Shown here piece by piece: positions 50,265-60,082 of a stretch of 64,000 nucleotides of DNA; position 1 is the stretch's first letter, and the number at the start of each line of letters is the position of its first letter. The notes beneath the pieces are model-generated. The model was given only the letters and a program-made list of their open reading frames with translations, was not told where the DNA came from and ran no database searches. The translations under genes and the position numbers were made by a program. Source of the stretch: Mycolicibacterium diernhoferi (GTDB lineage Bacteria > Actinomycetota > Actinomycetes > Mycobacteriales > Mycobacteriaceae); contig NZ_CP080332.1 in assembly GCF_019456655.1 (NCBI RefSeq), positions 2,852,001 to 2,916,000 on the forward strand. The letters are read 5' to 3'.

Positions 50265-51343
50265 TACCTCGCAGTGCCGGCCATCAGCGGCGGATACTCA
50301 CCGGTCGCCGTGCCGTCGACGGTGGTCCCGGCGAACTGCAGTGCCAACCGCAGGCCGTCCTCGATGGCGGGGCGGTGGGCGTTGCGGGACACCGACGCTT
50401 CGTCGAGTCGGCGCAGCTGATCGGTGTCGAGGACCACGTCCAGGCCGGCCAGGTTGCTCTGCAGATGGGCGGGCCGGCGGGCCCCCAGGATGGGCACCAC
50501 GGTGCCCGGCCGGGACCGCAGCCAGGCCAGCGACACCGCCGCCGCGGTGCTGCCGAGTTCGTCGGCGATCTCGGTGACCACGTCGATGACCCGGTACTCG
50601 TCGGCATCCGGGGTCCCCACGTACGCGGCCCGCGCGGAGTCGCCGACATCGAGGCCCCGGCGGTACTTCCCGGACAGGAACCCGTTGCGCAGCGGGCTCC
50701 AGGTGACCAGCGCCAGGGCCTGATCGAGGGCCAGCGGCACCGTCTCGCCCTCCACGTCGCGAGCCAGCAGCGAGTACTCGACCTGCAGCGCGATGAGCGG
50801 CGTCCAGGACCGCAGCGAGGCCATGGTCTGCGCCTGGGCGGTGACCCAGGCCGGGATGTTGGAGAACCCGATGTAGCGGATCTTCCCGGCGCGGACCAGG
50901 TCGTCGAGGGTGCGCATGGTCTCCTCGATGGGCGTGTGCCGGTCCCAGTTGTGCAGCCAGTACAGATCGAGGTGATCGGTGCGCAATCGGCGCAGGCTCT
51001 GCTCGAGCTGGGAGAGGATGGACCGCCGGCCCGCGCCCCCGCCGTTCGGATCGCCGGGGGTCATATTGGTGAAGAACTTCGAGGCCACGACCACACGATC
51101 CCGCCGATGCGGGTTCTTGGCGAGGTAGTCGCCCACAATCTTCTCGGAATGCCCGTTGGTGTAGAAGTTCGCGGTGTCGATGAAGTTGCCGCCGCGCTCG
51201 AGGTAGCCGTCGATGATGGCCTCGGATTCCTCGACGCTGCACCCGGCGCCGCCGGGATCGTCTCCGAATGTCATGGCTCCCAGTGCAAATGGGCTGACAC
51301 GTAGCCCGGAACGGCCGAGGGTGAGGTAGTGGTCGAGTGCCAT
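50261..51343 (-). CDS. Aldo/keto reductase
   Basis: This 360-aa NADPH-dependent reductase has the AKR catalytic tetrad in order: Asp and Tyr in [11 protein letters not shown], Lys in VVVASKFF and His in LYWLHNWD. The barrel and C-terminal cofactor-binding [22 protein letters not shown] are complete. I chose the ATG at 51343 ([19 protein letters not shown]). Substrate is unknown. It is divergent from an AraC-type regulator, suggesting the regulator controls it. No such gene lies here in M. tuberculosis. Confidence 0.92.
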   Translation of the reverse strand: MALDHYLTLGRSGLRVSPFALGAMTFGDDPGGAGCSVEESEAIIDGYLERGGNFIDTANFYTNGHSEKIVGDYLAKNPHRRDRVVVASKFFTNMTPGDPNGGGAGRRSILSQLEQSLRRLRTDHLDLYWLHNWDRHTPIEETMRTLDDLVRAGKIRYIGFSNIPAWVTAQAQTMASLRSWTPLIALQVEYSLLARDVEGETVPLALDQALALVTWSPLRNGFLSGKYRRGLDVGDSARAAYVGTPDADEYRVIDVVTEIADELGSTAAAVSLAWLRSRPGTVVPILGARRPAHLQSNLAGLDVVLDTDQLRRLDEASVSRNAHRPAIEDGLRLALQFAGTTVDGTATGEYPPLMAGTARY

Positions 51344-51476
51344 GCCGGTGGCTCCTTGGTGTTGGCGCGTGAGGTGGATCTGACTCCTTCCATTGCACCC
51401 GCCGCGCGGTGTCGGCGGTAGGCGAATCCGCGCCGACTCTTGCCTGATCCTGCTCACTTTGGCAGTATCGGGCAGC

Positions 51477-52379
51477 ATGCAGGCCGTTCTGGACGAACTC
51501 GGCGCCCTGATCGCGGCGCACAGCCGCCCGGACATGTCGACGACGATCGACGGCCTGCTGCTGTCCGCCGTTACCGACACCGCGCCGGACTACTCGCTGA
51601 CCGAGCCGTTGCTGGTCGTGATGGCCCGGGGTGGAAAGCGGTTGCTGCTGGGTGAGCAGCTGTTCGAATACCGCGCCGGGGAGATCCTGGTCGTCACCAC
51701 CGAGGTGCCGGTCAGTGGGCATTTCATCGACTGCGGCCCGCAGGCCCCGGCGCTCGGGGTGGGACTGGTGTTGCGACCGCCGGCGATCTCCGAACTGCTG
51801 CTGCGCGGGCCCGGTCCGGCGCCCCGGCCCGCCGCCCGCCCCGCCATGTCGACCGGGCCGGCGGACCGCGATCTGCTCGACGCGGTGCTGCGGATGGTCC
51901 GGTTACTGGACAGCCCCGGGGACGCCGAGGTGCTAGCTCCGCTGATCGAGCAGGAGATCCTGTGGCGACTGCTGCGCGGCCCGCACGCCGAGTCGCTGGC
52001 CCAGATCGGCACGGCCGGCAGCGGATTGACGCACATCAACCGGACGATCCGGTGGATCCGGGAGAACTACGCCGAACCGCTGCGGATCGCCGATCTCGCC
52101 GCGATGGCCGCGATGAGCGCCTCGGCGTATCACCGGCACTTCCGCAGCGTCACCGGGATGAGCCCGCTGCAGTTCCAGAAGCGCATCCGGTTGCAGGAGG
52201 CCCGCGCATTGCTGGTCGGCGCGGCGGGCGGGGATGTCGCGCGCGTGGGGCATCTGGTGGGTTACGACAGCCCGACCCAGTTCAGCCGGGAGTACCGGCG
52301 CCTCTTCGGCGCGCCGCCCGGCCGGGATGCCGCCCGGTTGGGCGCCCGGCCGGACACCGCGGCCGCCCACCTTCCGTGA
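51477..52379 (+). CDS. AraC-family transcriptional regulator
   Basis: This 300-aa regulator has an N-terminal AraC_N/cupin-type domain (YSLTEPLLVVMARGGKRLLLGEQLFEYRAGEILVV) and two C-terminal helix-turn-helices: PLRIADLAAMAAMSASAYHRHFRSVTGMSPLQFQKRIRLQEAR and VGYDSPTQFSREYRRLFGAPPG. It faces the aldo-keto reductase gene across 133 bases and probably regulates it in response to an aldehyde or small ligand; this is inferred from the arrangement. The ATG at 51477 (MQAVLDELGALI) is the most likely start. Confidence 0.9.
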   Translation: MQAVLDELGALIAAHSRPDMSTTIDGLLLSAVTDTAPDYSLTEPLLVVMARGGKRLLLGEQLFEYRAGEILVVTTEVPVSGHFIDCGPQAPALGVGLVLRPPAISELLLRGPGPAPRPAARPAMSTGPADRDLLDAVLRMVRLLDSPGDAEVLAPLIEQEILWRLLRGPHAESLAQIGTAGSGLTHINRTIRWIRENYAEPLRIADLAAMAAMSASAYHRHFRSVTGMSPLQFQKRIRLQEARALLVGAAGGDVARVGHLVGYDSPTQFSREYRRLFGAPPGRDAARLGARPDTAAAHLP

Positions 52380-53213
<834 letters not shown>

Positions 53214-53263
53214 GCGCCCGACAGCCGGCATTCACACTTCTGACAAGGACAAAGGATTCAGAC

Positions 53264-54073
53264 ATGACAGGGCTCCTCGAAGGCAAGCGCATCCTGGTCA
53301 CCGGGATCATCACCGACAGCTCGATCGCGTTCCACATCGCCAAGCAGGCCCAGGAGGCCGGCGCGGAACTGGTACTGACCGGGTTCGACCGGCTCAAGCT
53401 GATCCAGCGAATCATCGACAGACTGCCGAGTCCGGCTCCCTTGCTGGAACTTGATGTCCAGAATCAAGAACACCTGGACTCGCTGGCCGGCCGGGTCACC
53501 GAGGTGATCGGCGAGGGCAACAAGCTCGACGGCGTCGTGCACTCCATCGGTTTCATGCCGCAGACCGGCATGGGCGTGAACCCGTTCTTCGATGCCCCGT
53601 ATGAGGACGTCGCCAAGGGCATCCACATCTCTGCCTACTCGTACGCCTCGCTGGCCAAGGCGACGCTGCCGGTCCTGAACAGCGGCGGCAGCATCGTCGG
53701 CATGGACTTCGACCCGACCCGCGCGATGCCGGCCTACAACTGGATGACGGTCGCCAAGAGCGCGCTGGAATCGGTGAACAGGTTCGTCGCCCGCGAGGCC
53801 GGACCGTTCGGTGTGCGCTCCAACCTCGTTGCGGCAGGCCCGATCCGGACCCTGGCCATGAGTGCCATCGTGGGCGGGGCACTGGGTGCCGAGGCCGGCG
53901 ATCAGATGCGTCTGCTGGAGGAGGGCTGGGACCAGCGCGCACCCGTGGGCTGGAACATGAAGGACCCCACCCCGGTCGCCAAGACGGTGTGCGCGCTGCT
54001 GTCGGACTGGCTGCCCGCCACCACCGGCACCATCATCTACGCCGACGGCGGCGCCAGCACCCAGCTGCTCTAG
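53264..54073 (+). CDS. inhA: NADH-dependent enoyl-[ACP] reductase InhA
   Basis: InhA performs the last reduction of the FAS-II cycle and is the target of activated isoniazid and ethionamide. The product is 269 aa, the same length as the M. tuberculosis enzyme. Residues read directly include I21, S94, I95, F149, Y158 and K165 at the numbering used for M. tuberculosis, all as in the wild-type enzyme. It lies between mabA and hemH on one strand; the three genes probably form one operon. Confidence 0.98.
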   Translation: MTGLLEGKRILVTGIITDSSIAFHIAKQAQEAGAELVLTGFDRLKLIQRIIDRLPSPAPLLELDVQNQEHLDSLAGRVTEVIGEGNKLDGVVHSIGFMPQTGMGVNPFFDAPYEDVAKGIHISAYSYASLAKATLPVLNSGGSIVGMDFDPTRAMPAYNWMTVAKSALESVNRFVAREAGPFGVRSNLVAAGPIRTLAMSAIVGGALGAEAGDQMRLLEEGWDQRAPVGWNMKDPTPVAKTVCALLSDWLPATTGTIIYADGGASTQLL

Positions 54074-54076
54074 GCC

Positions 54077-55138
54077 ATGGCAGCCGACTTCGACGCGCTG
54101 CTCCTGCTGTCCTTCGGGGGACCGGAGGGGCCCGAACAGGTGATGCCGTTCCTGGAGAACGTCACCCGCGGCCGCGGCATCCCGCGCGAGCGCCTCGAAG
54201 CGGTAGCCGAGCACTATCAGCACTTCGGTGGTGTCTCGCCGATCAACGGGATCAACCGTGCGCTGATCGAGCAGATCGAGGCCGTGCTGGCCGACCGGGG
54301 ATCGGATCTGCCCGTCTACTTCGGCAACCGGAACTGGGAGCCTTTCGCCGAGGATACGGTCGCCGCCATGCGGGACAACGGTGTTCGGCGTGCCGCGGTG
54401 TTCGCCACCTCCGCCTGGGGCGGCTATTCCGGATGCGCGCAATATCAGGAGGACATCACCCGGGCGCGGTCGGCGGCGGGCGAGTCCGCGCCGGAACTGG
54501 TGAAGCTGCGGCAGTTCTTCGACCACCCGCTGTTCGTGCAGATGTTCGCCGACGCGGTGGCCGACGCCGCGGCGACGCTGCCCGAGGATCTACGCGGGCG
54601 GGCCCGCCTGGTGTTCACCGCGCATTCGATCCCGCTGCGCGCGGCGTCGCGCTGCGGAACCGACCTCTACGAGCGGCAGGTCGGCTACGCGTCCCGACTG
54701 GTGGCCGCCGCGGCCGGCTATGACGCTTTCGACCTGGTCTGGCAGTCCCGGTCCGGCCCACCCCAGGTGCCGTGGCTGGAACCCGATGTGGGCGATCACC
54801 TGACCGCCCTCGTCGGCCGGGGTGTCGAGGCGGTGATCGTGTGCCCGGTCGGCTTCGTCGCCGATCACATCGAGGTGGTGTGGGATCTCGACAATGAACT
54901 CGCCGAGCAGGCCGCGGCCGCCGGGGTCGCGCTGGCCCGTGCCGTCACACCGAACGCCCAGCGCCGCTTCGCCGAACTGGTGGTGGCGCTGATGGACGAA
55001 CACCGATTGGGCTTGGAACCGGCCAGAGTCGCCTGCCCGCAACCAGTTCCAGGTTACGGCAGCAGCGTCAACGGGGCGTTCTGCACACCGGCCTGCGAAC
55101 CGGTCAGCGCCGCCAGGCCGAATACAGAATCGCGCTGA
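54077..55138 (+). CDS. hemH: Ferrochelatase (coproporphyrin ferrochelatase type)
   Basis: This 353-aa enzyme inserts iron into a porphyrin to make (copro)heme. It has [31 protein letters not shown], the catalytic His in [10 protein letters not shown] and the VVWDLDNEL acidic helix. Actinobacterial members bind a 2Fe-2S cluster; here cysteines at 320, 336 and 340 cluster near the C-terminus, with further Cys at 120, 193 and 256. Ligand assignment is inference. It follows inhA by 3 bases and overlaps the convergent Rv1486c-like gene by 35 bases. Confidence 0.95.
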   Translation: MAADFDALLLLSFGGPEGPEQVMPFLENVTRGRGIPRERLEAVAEHYQHFGGVSPINGINRALIEQIEAVLADRGSDLPVYFGNRNWEPFAEDTVAAMRDNGVRRAAVFATSAWGGYSGCAQYQEDITRARSAAGESAPELVKLRQFFDHPLFVQMFADAVADAAATLPEDLRGRARLVFTAHSIPLRAASRCGTDLYERQVGYASRLVAAAAGYDAFDLVWQSRSGPPQVPWLEPDVGDHLTALVGRGVEAVIVCPVGFVADHIEVVWDLDNELAEQAAAAGVALARAVTPNAQRRFAELVVALMDEHRLGLEPARVACPQPVPGYGSSVNGAFCTPACEPVSAARPNTESR

Positions 55139-55952
55139 TCGCGGCCAGTCGGGCGGTGCGGACCACCGAGGCCAACGGGCGCAGGGTGTCCGACGCGATC
55201 GCGATCTCGGAGCTGGTCTGCAGCCCGATCGGCATCAGGCCGGAACTGGCGGTGATGATGGCGTCCACGTGCGCCGCATTCTCCAGCACCCGGACCGCAC
55301 GTTCGGGTGCGTGATCGGGCAGTCGGTGCATCCGGGTGGCCTCCAGCAGTTGCTCGACCATGCCGCGCGGATCATCGATGTCGGCGGCGCTGATGCTGGC
55401 GCTCAGTGCACCGAGGGCGTCGGCGGCCGATCGCACTGCCGAGCGCAGCGTGTACTCGGCCTCGCCCAGGTCGGCGTGCTCGATGACGGCCGGCTGGGAG
55501 GCCGAGTACACCGTCCAGTCCAGTGACACCGGATCCGGTTCGTAGTCCGGATCGTCGACATCCTCGTAGCTGTATTCGGGCACCATGCCGACGGAGCGGG
55601 CCGGATCCTGGCCGATGATGATGGCCTCGCCCATGGCGACCGCGTCGCGCTGGAACTGGGTGTCCGGCGGCAGGCCACGGACATCGCCGGGGACCGGCAG
55701 AATCAGCGCGAGCGCCGGCGCGCCGCTGGGGGCCCCGGCGGCGGTGCGCATCGTCTGCAGCAGCGACATGGTGCCGGAGTGGTCCAGGTCGGGCCAGGGC
55801 AGGCCGGTCGAACCTGCCGCCACCGAGTCGTAGGCGGTGACGGAATGCTTTGGCGCCCATTGGGATAGCGCGTCGAGCACATCGTCGGGCGCGGCGGCGC
55901 CGGCGAGCCAGGCATTGACCCAGACCGTCAGCGAAGCACTCGGACACCACAT
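55104..55952 (-). CDS. Conserved mycobacterial protein (Rv1486c-like)
   Basis: This 282-aa soluble, acidic, Ala-rich protein has no signal peptide or membrane span that I can see. The N-terminus [18 protein letters not shown] and a middle [33 protein letters not shown] are its most distinctive parts. I do not recognise a catalytic motif. Its position between hemH and nfeD matches Rv1486c, which is uncharacterised as far as I know. Its 3' end overlaps hemH by 35 bases on the other strand. Confidence 0.82.
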   Translation of the reverse strand: MWCPSASLTVWVNAWLAGAAAPDDVLDALSQWAPKHSVTAYDSVAAGSTGLPWPDLDHSGTMSLLQTMRTAAGAPSGAPALALILPVPGDVRGLPPDTQFQRDAVAMGEAIIIGQDPARSVGMVPEYSYEDVDDPDYEPDPVSLDWTVYSASQPAVIEHADLGEAEYTLRSAVRSAADALGALSASISAADIDDPRGMVEQLLEATRMHRLPDHAPERAVRVLENAAHVDAIITASSGLMPIGLQTSSEIAIASDTLRPLASVVRTARLAAISAILYSAWRR

Positions 55953-56009
55953 AGTTTTCGCAGTGTAGTTGTCGGTCGCGCATACGGCGTATTCGCTAGG
56001 CTGACAGCT

Positions 56010-56441
56010 ATGCCCGCGTGGATCTGGCTGGTCGCCGCACTGGGACTGGCAGGCGCAGAAGCGCTGACCGGTGACCTTTTCCTGCTCATGCTCAGCGGCG
56101 GTGCGCTGGCGGCGGCGGGCACCGGCTTCCTGTTCGACTGGCCGATCTGGGCCGACGGCGCGGTCTTCCTGGTGGTCTCGGTGCTGCTGCTGGTGCTGGT
56201 CCGGCCCGCGCTGCGCCGCCGGATGGAGTCCGGCAAGGGCCTGCCGGAACCGGTCAAGGCGCTGGAGGGCAAGGCCGCCCTGGTGCTGGCCCAGGTGTCC
56301 CGGCACGAAGGGCAGGTCAAACTCGACGGCGAAGTGTGGACGGCGCGTCCGTTGAACGACGACGATGTCTACGAGCCGGGCGACCACGTCACCGTCATGC
56401 ACATCGACGGGGCAACGGCGGTGGTGTACCGGACGATCTGA
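56010..56441 (+). CDS. NfeD-family membrane protein
   Basis: This 143-aa protein is the short NfeD type: two or three N-terminal membrane helices ([42 protein letters not shown]) then an OB-fold domain (about 80-143) with [12 protein letters not shown] and [14 protein letters not shown]. NfeD proteins pair with SPFH/flotillin proteins encoded next door, as here: the SPFH gene starts 41 bases downstream. They are thought to organise membrane domains. Position matches Rv1487. Confidence 0.92.
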   Translation: MPAWIWLVAALGLAGAEALTGDLFLLMLSGGALAAAGTGFLFDWPIWADGAVFLVVSVLLLVLVRPALRRRMESGKGLPEPVKALEGKAALVLAQVSRHEGQVKLDGEVWTARPLNDDDVYEPGDHVTVMHIDGATAVVYRTI

Positions 56442-56482
56442 GCGGATCGAGCAGTCGAAATGGATGTGGGAGGGGAGTCTTC

Positions 56483-57691
56483 ATGGATGGTGCCGTCGTA
56501 GGTCTCGTGGTGTTGGCGGTCCTGGTGCTCTTCGCTGTGGTGGTGGTCGCCAAATCGGTGGCGCTCATCCCGCAGGCCGAAGCCGCGGTCATCGAGCGGC
56601 TCGGCCGGTACAGCAAGACCATTTCAGGTCAGCTGACGCTGCTGGTGCCGTTCGTCGACAAGATCCGCGCGCGGGTGGACCTGCGGGAGCGGGTGGTGTC
56701 CTTCCCGCCGCAGCCGGTCATCACCGAGGACAACCTGACGGTCAATATCGACACCGTCGTCTACTTCCAGGTGACCGACCCGGCCAAGGCCGTGTACCAG
56801 ATCAGCAACTACATCGTCGGCGTCGAACAGCTCACCACCACCACGCTGCGCAACGTGGTGGGCGGGATGACCCTGGAGCAGACGCTGACCTCCCGCGACT
56901 CGATCAACGGCCAGCTGCGCGGCGTTCTCGACGAGGCGACCGGCCGGTGGGGTCTGCGGGTGGCGCGTGTCGAGCTGCGCAGCATCGATCCGCCGCCCTC
57001 CATCCAGGACTCGATGGAAAAGCAGATGCGCGCCGATCGCGAGAAGCGGGCCATGATCCTGACCGCCGAGGGCAGCCGGGAGGCCGCGATCAAACAGGCC
57101 GAGGGGCAGAAGCAGGCCCAGATCCTCTCGGCCGAGGGCGCCAAGCAGGCGGCGATCCTGGCCGCCGAGGCCGACCGGCAATCCCGGATGCTGCGGGCTC
57201 AGGGTGAACGGGCCGCCCAGTACCTGAAGGCACAGGGTGAGGCCAAGGCCATCGAGAAGACGTTCGCGGCGATCAAGGCCGGCCGGCCGACCCCGGAGAT
57301 GCTGGCCTACCAGTACCTGCAGACGCTTCCCGAGATGGCCAAGGGGGAGGCCAACAAGGTGTGGCTGGTACCCAGCGATTTCGGATCGGCGTTGGAGGGG
57401 TTCACCAGGATGCTCGGGGCCCCGGGCTCCGACGGCGTGTTCCGGTTCACGCCGTCCCCGGTCGAGGAGGATCTGCCCAAGCCCGAGGACGATTCCGACG
57501 AGGTCGCCGACTGGTTCAACACCGAGACCGACCCGGAGATCGCGCGCGCGGTCGCCCATGCGGAGGCCGAGGCCCGCAAGACCGTCCCGCCGCTCGGCGC
57601 AGCATTGTCGGCACCGCTGGAGCCCCCGGCCCAGACGCCGGAACTCGGTGGGGCGGTGCCCCCGCCGGGCGGTTCGCACCGCGCCCCGTAA
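56483..57691 (+). CDS. SPFH/stomatin-like protein (paraslipin family)
   Basis: This 402-aa protein has an N-terminal membrane segment (VVGLVVLAVLVLFAVVVVA), an SPFH/Band 7 domain (about 30-190; IPQAEAAVIERLGRYSKTI, VVYFQVTDPAKAVYQISNY) and a charged, coiled-coil C-terminal half (AEGSREAAIKQAEGQKQAQ), ending in a Pro-rich tail. It probably oligomerises on the cytoplasmic membrane with its NfeD partner. An AGGGGAG ribosome-binding site precedes the ATG at 56483. Position matches Rv1488. Confidence 0.93.
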   Translation: MDGAVVGLVVLAVLVLFAVVVVAKSVALIPQAEAAVIERLGRYSKTISGQLTLLVPFVDKIRARVDLRERVVSFPPQPVITEDNLTVNIDTVVYFQVTDPAKAVYQISNYIVGVEQLTTTTLRNVVGGMTLEQTLTSRDSINGQLRGVLDEATGRWGLRVARVELRSIDPPPSIQDSMEKQMRADREKRAMILTAEGSREAAIKQAEGQKQAQILSAEGAKQAAILAAEADRQSRMLRAQGERAAQYLKAQGEAKAIEKTFAAIKAGRPTPEMLAYQYLQTLPEMAKGEANKVWLVPSDFGSALEGFTRMLGAPGSDGVFRFTPSPVEEDLPKPEDDSDEVADWFNTETDPEIARAVAHAEAEARKTVPPLGAALSAPLEPPAQTPELGGAVPPPGGSHRAP

Positions 57692-57889
57692 CGCCGGGCC
57701 GCCGGTCCCCGATAGAACCCGCGGTTGGATGATCGGCATCGAAGACGTCACATTGTTTGACGGTGTCGAACATTTATCCTGCCGTTGGGACTTTCGACAT
57801 GGTCTAATGGCATATTGACAATTTGCTGAGGCAGACGGCGTTCTTTTGCCGGTGCTGTTAGGGAATGGCGACGTTATGACAGGGACGCT
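57692..57889 (+). promoter_or_regulatory. Leader region of the secreted 427-aa protein, AT-rich
   Basis: These 198 bases precede the 57890 gene. About 57750-57830 is notably AT-rich for this genome, with words such as CATTTATCC, TCTAATGGCATATTGACAATTTGC. It probably contains the promoter; possible -10 boxes (e.g. CATATT) exist but no pair was assigned with confidence. No small ORF with good codon use was found. Confidence 0.4.
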
Positions 57890-59173
57890 GTGACCAGCGC
57901 ATGCGTGCGCTGCGCCGTGGGCGCCGGCGTGCTCTCCGCCATGCTCCTGATCGGGAGTTCACCCGTCGCCTTCGCCGACCCGGATTCCGATGGCGGTTCG
58001 ACCACGTCGACCGGGCAGGGTCAGGACACCAGCGGGTCGTCGGGCTCCGACTCGGCCGCCCCCGGGGATTCGAGTTCGACGCCCGGCACCGCCACCCGCC
58101 CGCGGTTCGATCTGCGCAGCTCGATCCGCAACACCCTGCGCGAGGTGCGGGGCGTTCGGGGCACCGTGAAATCTCGGACCGCACAGTCCGGCGAGGAATT
58201 GGCCCCCGAGCTCGTCCCGCCGGCCGGGGCCGAGTCACCCGACGCGATCGTCCCCGAGCCCGAGGGCGCCGGGCAGGCCGCGCCGGCGCCGGTCGGGTCC
58301 AGCCAGCCCGCCGACTCCGGCTCGACCACCCCGGTGTCCCAGCCGGTGGCTCCCGCGCCGAAACCGCCCAAGGCGCCGCTGTCCTACGACAAGCTGCCCG
58401 AGGTCGCGGCCACCTTCGGCAATACCGTTGCCGCGGTGCTCAATTCGACTCAGCAGTCGGTGTCGGCGGTCCCCGCACTGCTGATCGGATTGCCCACCTC
58501 GACCACCCCGGTCACCGATGTCATCAGCACGTTGGAGTTCATGCTCACCTCGGTGAACAACTCTGTCAGCAGCATCGTGGCGTTGCCCGGTGAGCTCAGC
58601 GCCCTGATGGATGTGAGCGCACAGCCCGGCACGGTCGTCGGTGTCACCCCCGAGACGCGGCCGACACTGCCGCTCGCTCCCGTCGACCTGCCCTCGTTGA
58701 TGGTGCCGCAGCAGGTCGGTGAGGCGTCGTTGTGGACACCTCCGGCGCTGACGGCAGCCGAGGCGCCGGCCGTTCCCGCCGTGGCGACGGCGCTGTCGCG
58801 CAAGATCGCCCCGCTTCCGGATGCGCCGCTCGGGGTCAGCGGTCTGACCGCGTCCGGTGCTCCGGAGTCCTTCCTGGATCGCGCGGTGAGCACCCTGCTG
58901 GTGCCCATCTCGATCGCCGCACTGGCCACCGTGGCACTGCCCGGGGTCGGCGGCCTGCTCGTCCTCTGCGCACTCGGCATCCGGATCGGCTACCGCCAGG
59001 CCAAGGCCGGCTGGGCGATCCACGTCGCCGGTATCGGCCGCTTCGCCGGGTCGGGTCCGCTGGGTGTGGTGCGCTCCGGTTCGATGGTGTCCCTGCATGT
59101 GTCGCGGGGTGCGCGCGCCGAGAAGAAACCGGCGCTGCGGCTGGTCGATCGGTCGCTGGAGCGCGCCGCCTGA
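57890..59173 (+). CDS. Secreted/membrane protein of unknown function (mycobacterial type)
   Basis: This 427-aa product has a signal peptide (VGAGVLSAMLLIGSSPVAFADPD, likely cut after AFA), a Ser/Thr/Pro/Ala-rich disordered stretch to about 160, a helical region (about 160-290), and one or two hydrophobic spans at 330-370 (LLVPISIAALATVALPGVGGLLVLCALGIRIGY) with a basic C-terminal tail. I recognise no enzyme family. By order it may be the counterpart of Rv1490. The GTG start is supported by AGGGAC upstream. Confidence 0.75.
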   Translation: MTSACVRCAVGAGVLSAMLLIGSSPVAFADPDSDGGSTTSTGQGQDTSGSSGSDSAAPGDSSSTPGTATRPRFDLRSSIRNTLREVRGVRGTVKSRTAQSGEELAPELVPPAGAESPDAIVPEPEGAGQAAPAPVGSSQPADSGSTTPVSQPVAPAPKPPKAPLSYDKLPEVAATFGNTVAAVLNSTQQSVSAVPALLIGLPTSTTPVTDVISTLEFMLTSVNNSVSSIVALPGELSALMDVSAQPGTVVGVTPETRPTLPLAPVDLPSLMVPQQVGEASLWTPPALTAAEAPAVPAVATALSRKIAPLPDAPLGVSGLTASGAPESFLDRAVSTLLVPISIAALATVALPGVGGLLVLCALGIRIGYRQAKAGWAIHVAGIGRFAGSGPLGVVRSGSMVSLHVSRGARAEKKPALRLVDRSLERAA

Positions 59174-59174
59174 G

Positions 59175-59909
59175 TCAGCCGTTGACGGCGGGGTTCTCGT
59201 CGGGCACACCTTGCGCATGCGTATGGCGGTGTGCGCGGAGCTCATAGATCAGTCCGGCCACGCCGATGCTCGCGGTGCAGGCCGACACCAGCAGCAGCAG
59301 GGGACTGACGTTGCCGGTGAGGGCATCGCCGAGGATGACCACCGCCGCGGTTCCCGGGAAGACACCGATCAGCGTCGCCACCGTGTAGGGCAGCATCCGC
59401 ACCGCCGACGCGCCCGCCGCGTAGTTGAGCACCGCGAACGGCACCGCCGGGATCATCCGCATCGACAGCACCGTCACCCAACCGCGTTCGCGCAGCCTGC
59501 TGTCCAGTGACTCCACCCGCGGGTGCAGGGTGAGCCGACTGAGCTGCCACCCGACCGCCCGCACCAGCAGCACGGCCAGGACCGCACTGACGGTGCTGGC
59601 CACCACGGCGATGCTCACCCCCAGCAGCGGGCCGAAGAGCAGGCCGGCGGCGAGCGTGAACGCGGTGCGCGGGAACGGGAAGACCGTCATCACGGTGTGT
59701 GCGGCGAAGAACACGAGCGGAAACCACGGACCGGCGGCGGTGGCCCAGTCGCGCAGCTGCACGGCGCTCGGCAGCGGGACCAGCACGGCGACTGCGACGA
59801 GAATCACAATCGCGGTGAGGATGCCCAGTGCTCGGCGCGGGGGGACCTGGGCGGCTGTCGACGTCACCGCGGCCCAGACCGTGCGCAACGTGGTGACGAC
59901 GGGTTTCAC
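59175..59909 (-). CDS. TVP38/TMEM64 family membrane protein
   Basis: This 244-aa protein belongs to the TVP38/TMEM64 (SNARE-associated/DedA-related) family with about six membrane spans. Family segments include PFPRTAFTLAAGLLFGPLLG and the conserved RERGWVTVLSMRMIPAVPFAVLNYAAG. The GTG at 59909 is chosen because a GGGAG ribosome-binding site precedes it; a longer frame to 60002 lacks one. The function is not established; related DedA proteins are linked to lipid flipping and membrane homeostasis. Position matches Rv1491c. Confidence 0.9.
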   Translation of the reverse strand: MKPVVTTLRTVWAAVTSTAAQVPPRRALGILTAIVILVAVAVLVPLPSAVQLRDWATAAGPWFPLVFFAAHTVMTVFPFPRTAFTLAAGLLFGPLLGVSIAVVASTVSAVLAVLLVRAVGWQLSRLTLHPRVESLDSRLRERGWVTVLSMRMIPAVPFAVLNYAAGASAVRMLPYTVATLIGVFPGTAAVVILGDALTGNVSPLLLLVSACTASIGVAGLIYELRAHRHTHAQGVPDENPAVNG

Positions 59910-60082
59910 GTCTCCCAACCCTACGGTGCACCGGGCGGGCGCGCCGACAACGCTACTGCTCAGTAGCTTCCGGCCGCCGTACGCTGCCGGGATGCCGATC
60001 ATTTAGCCTGTGGTGAAAGCGGCCTCGTACAGGTGGCTAATCTAACTAAGTCAGACAACGCTTCAGAGCCCAGGAGTCGCGA

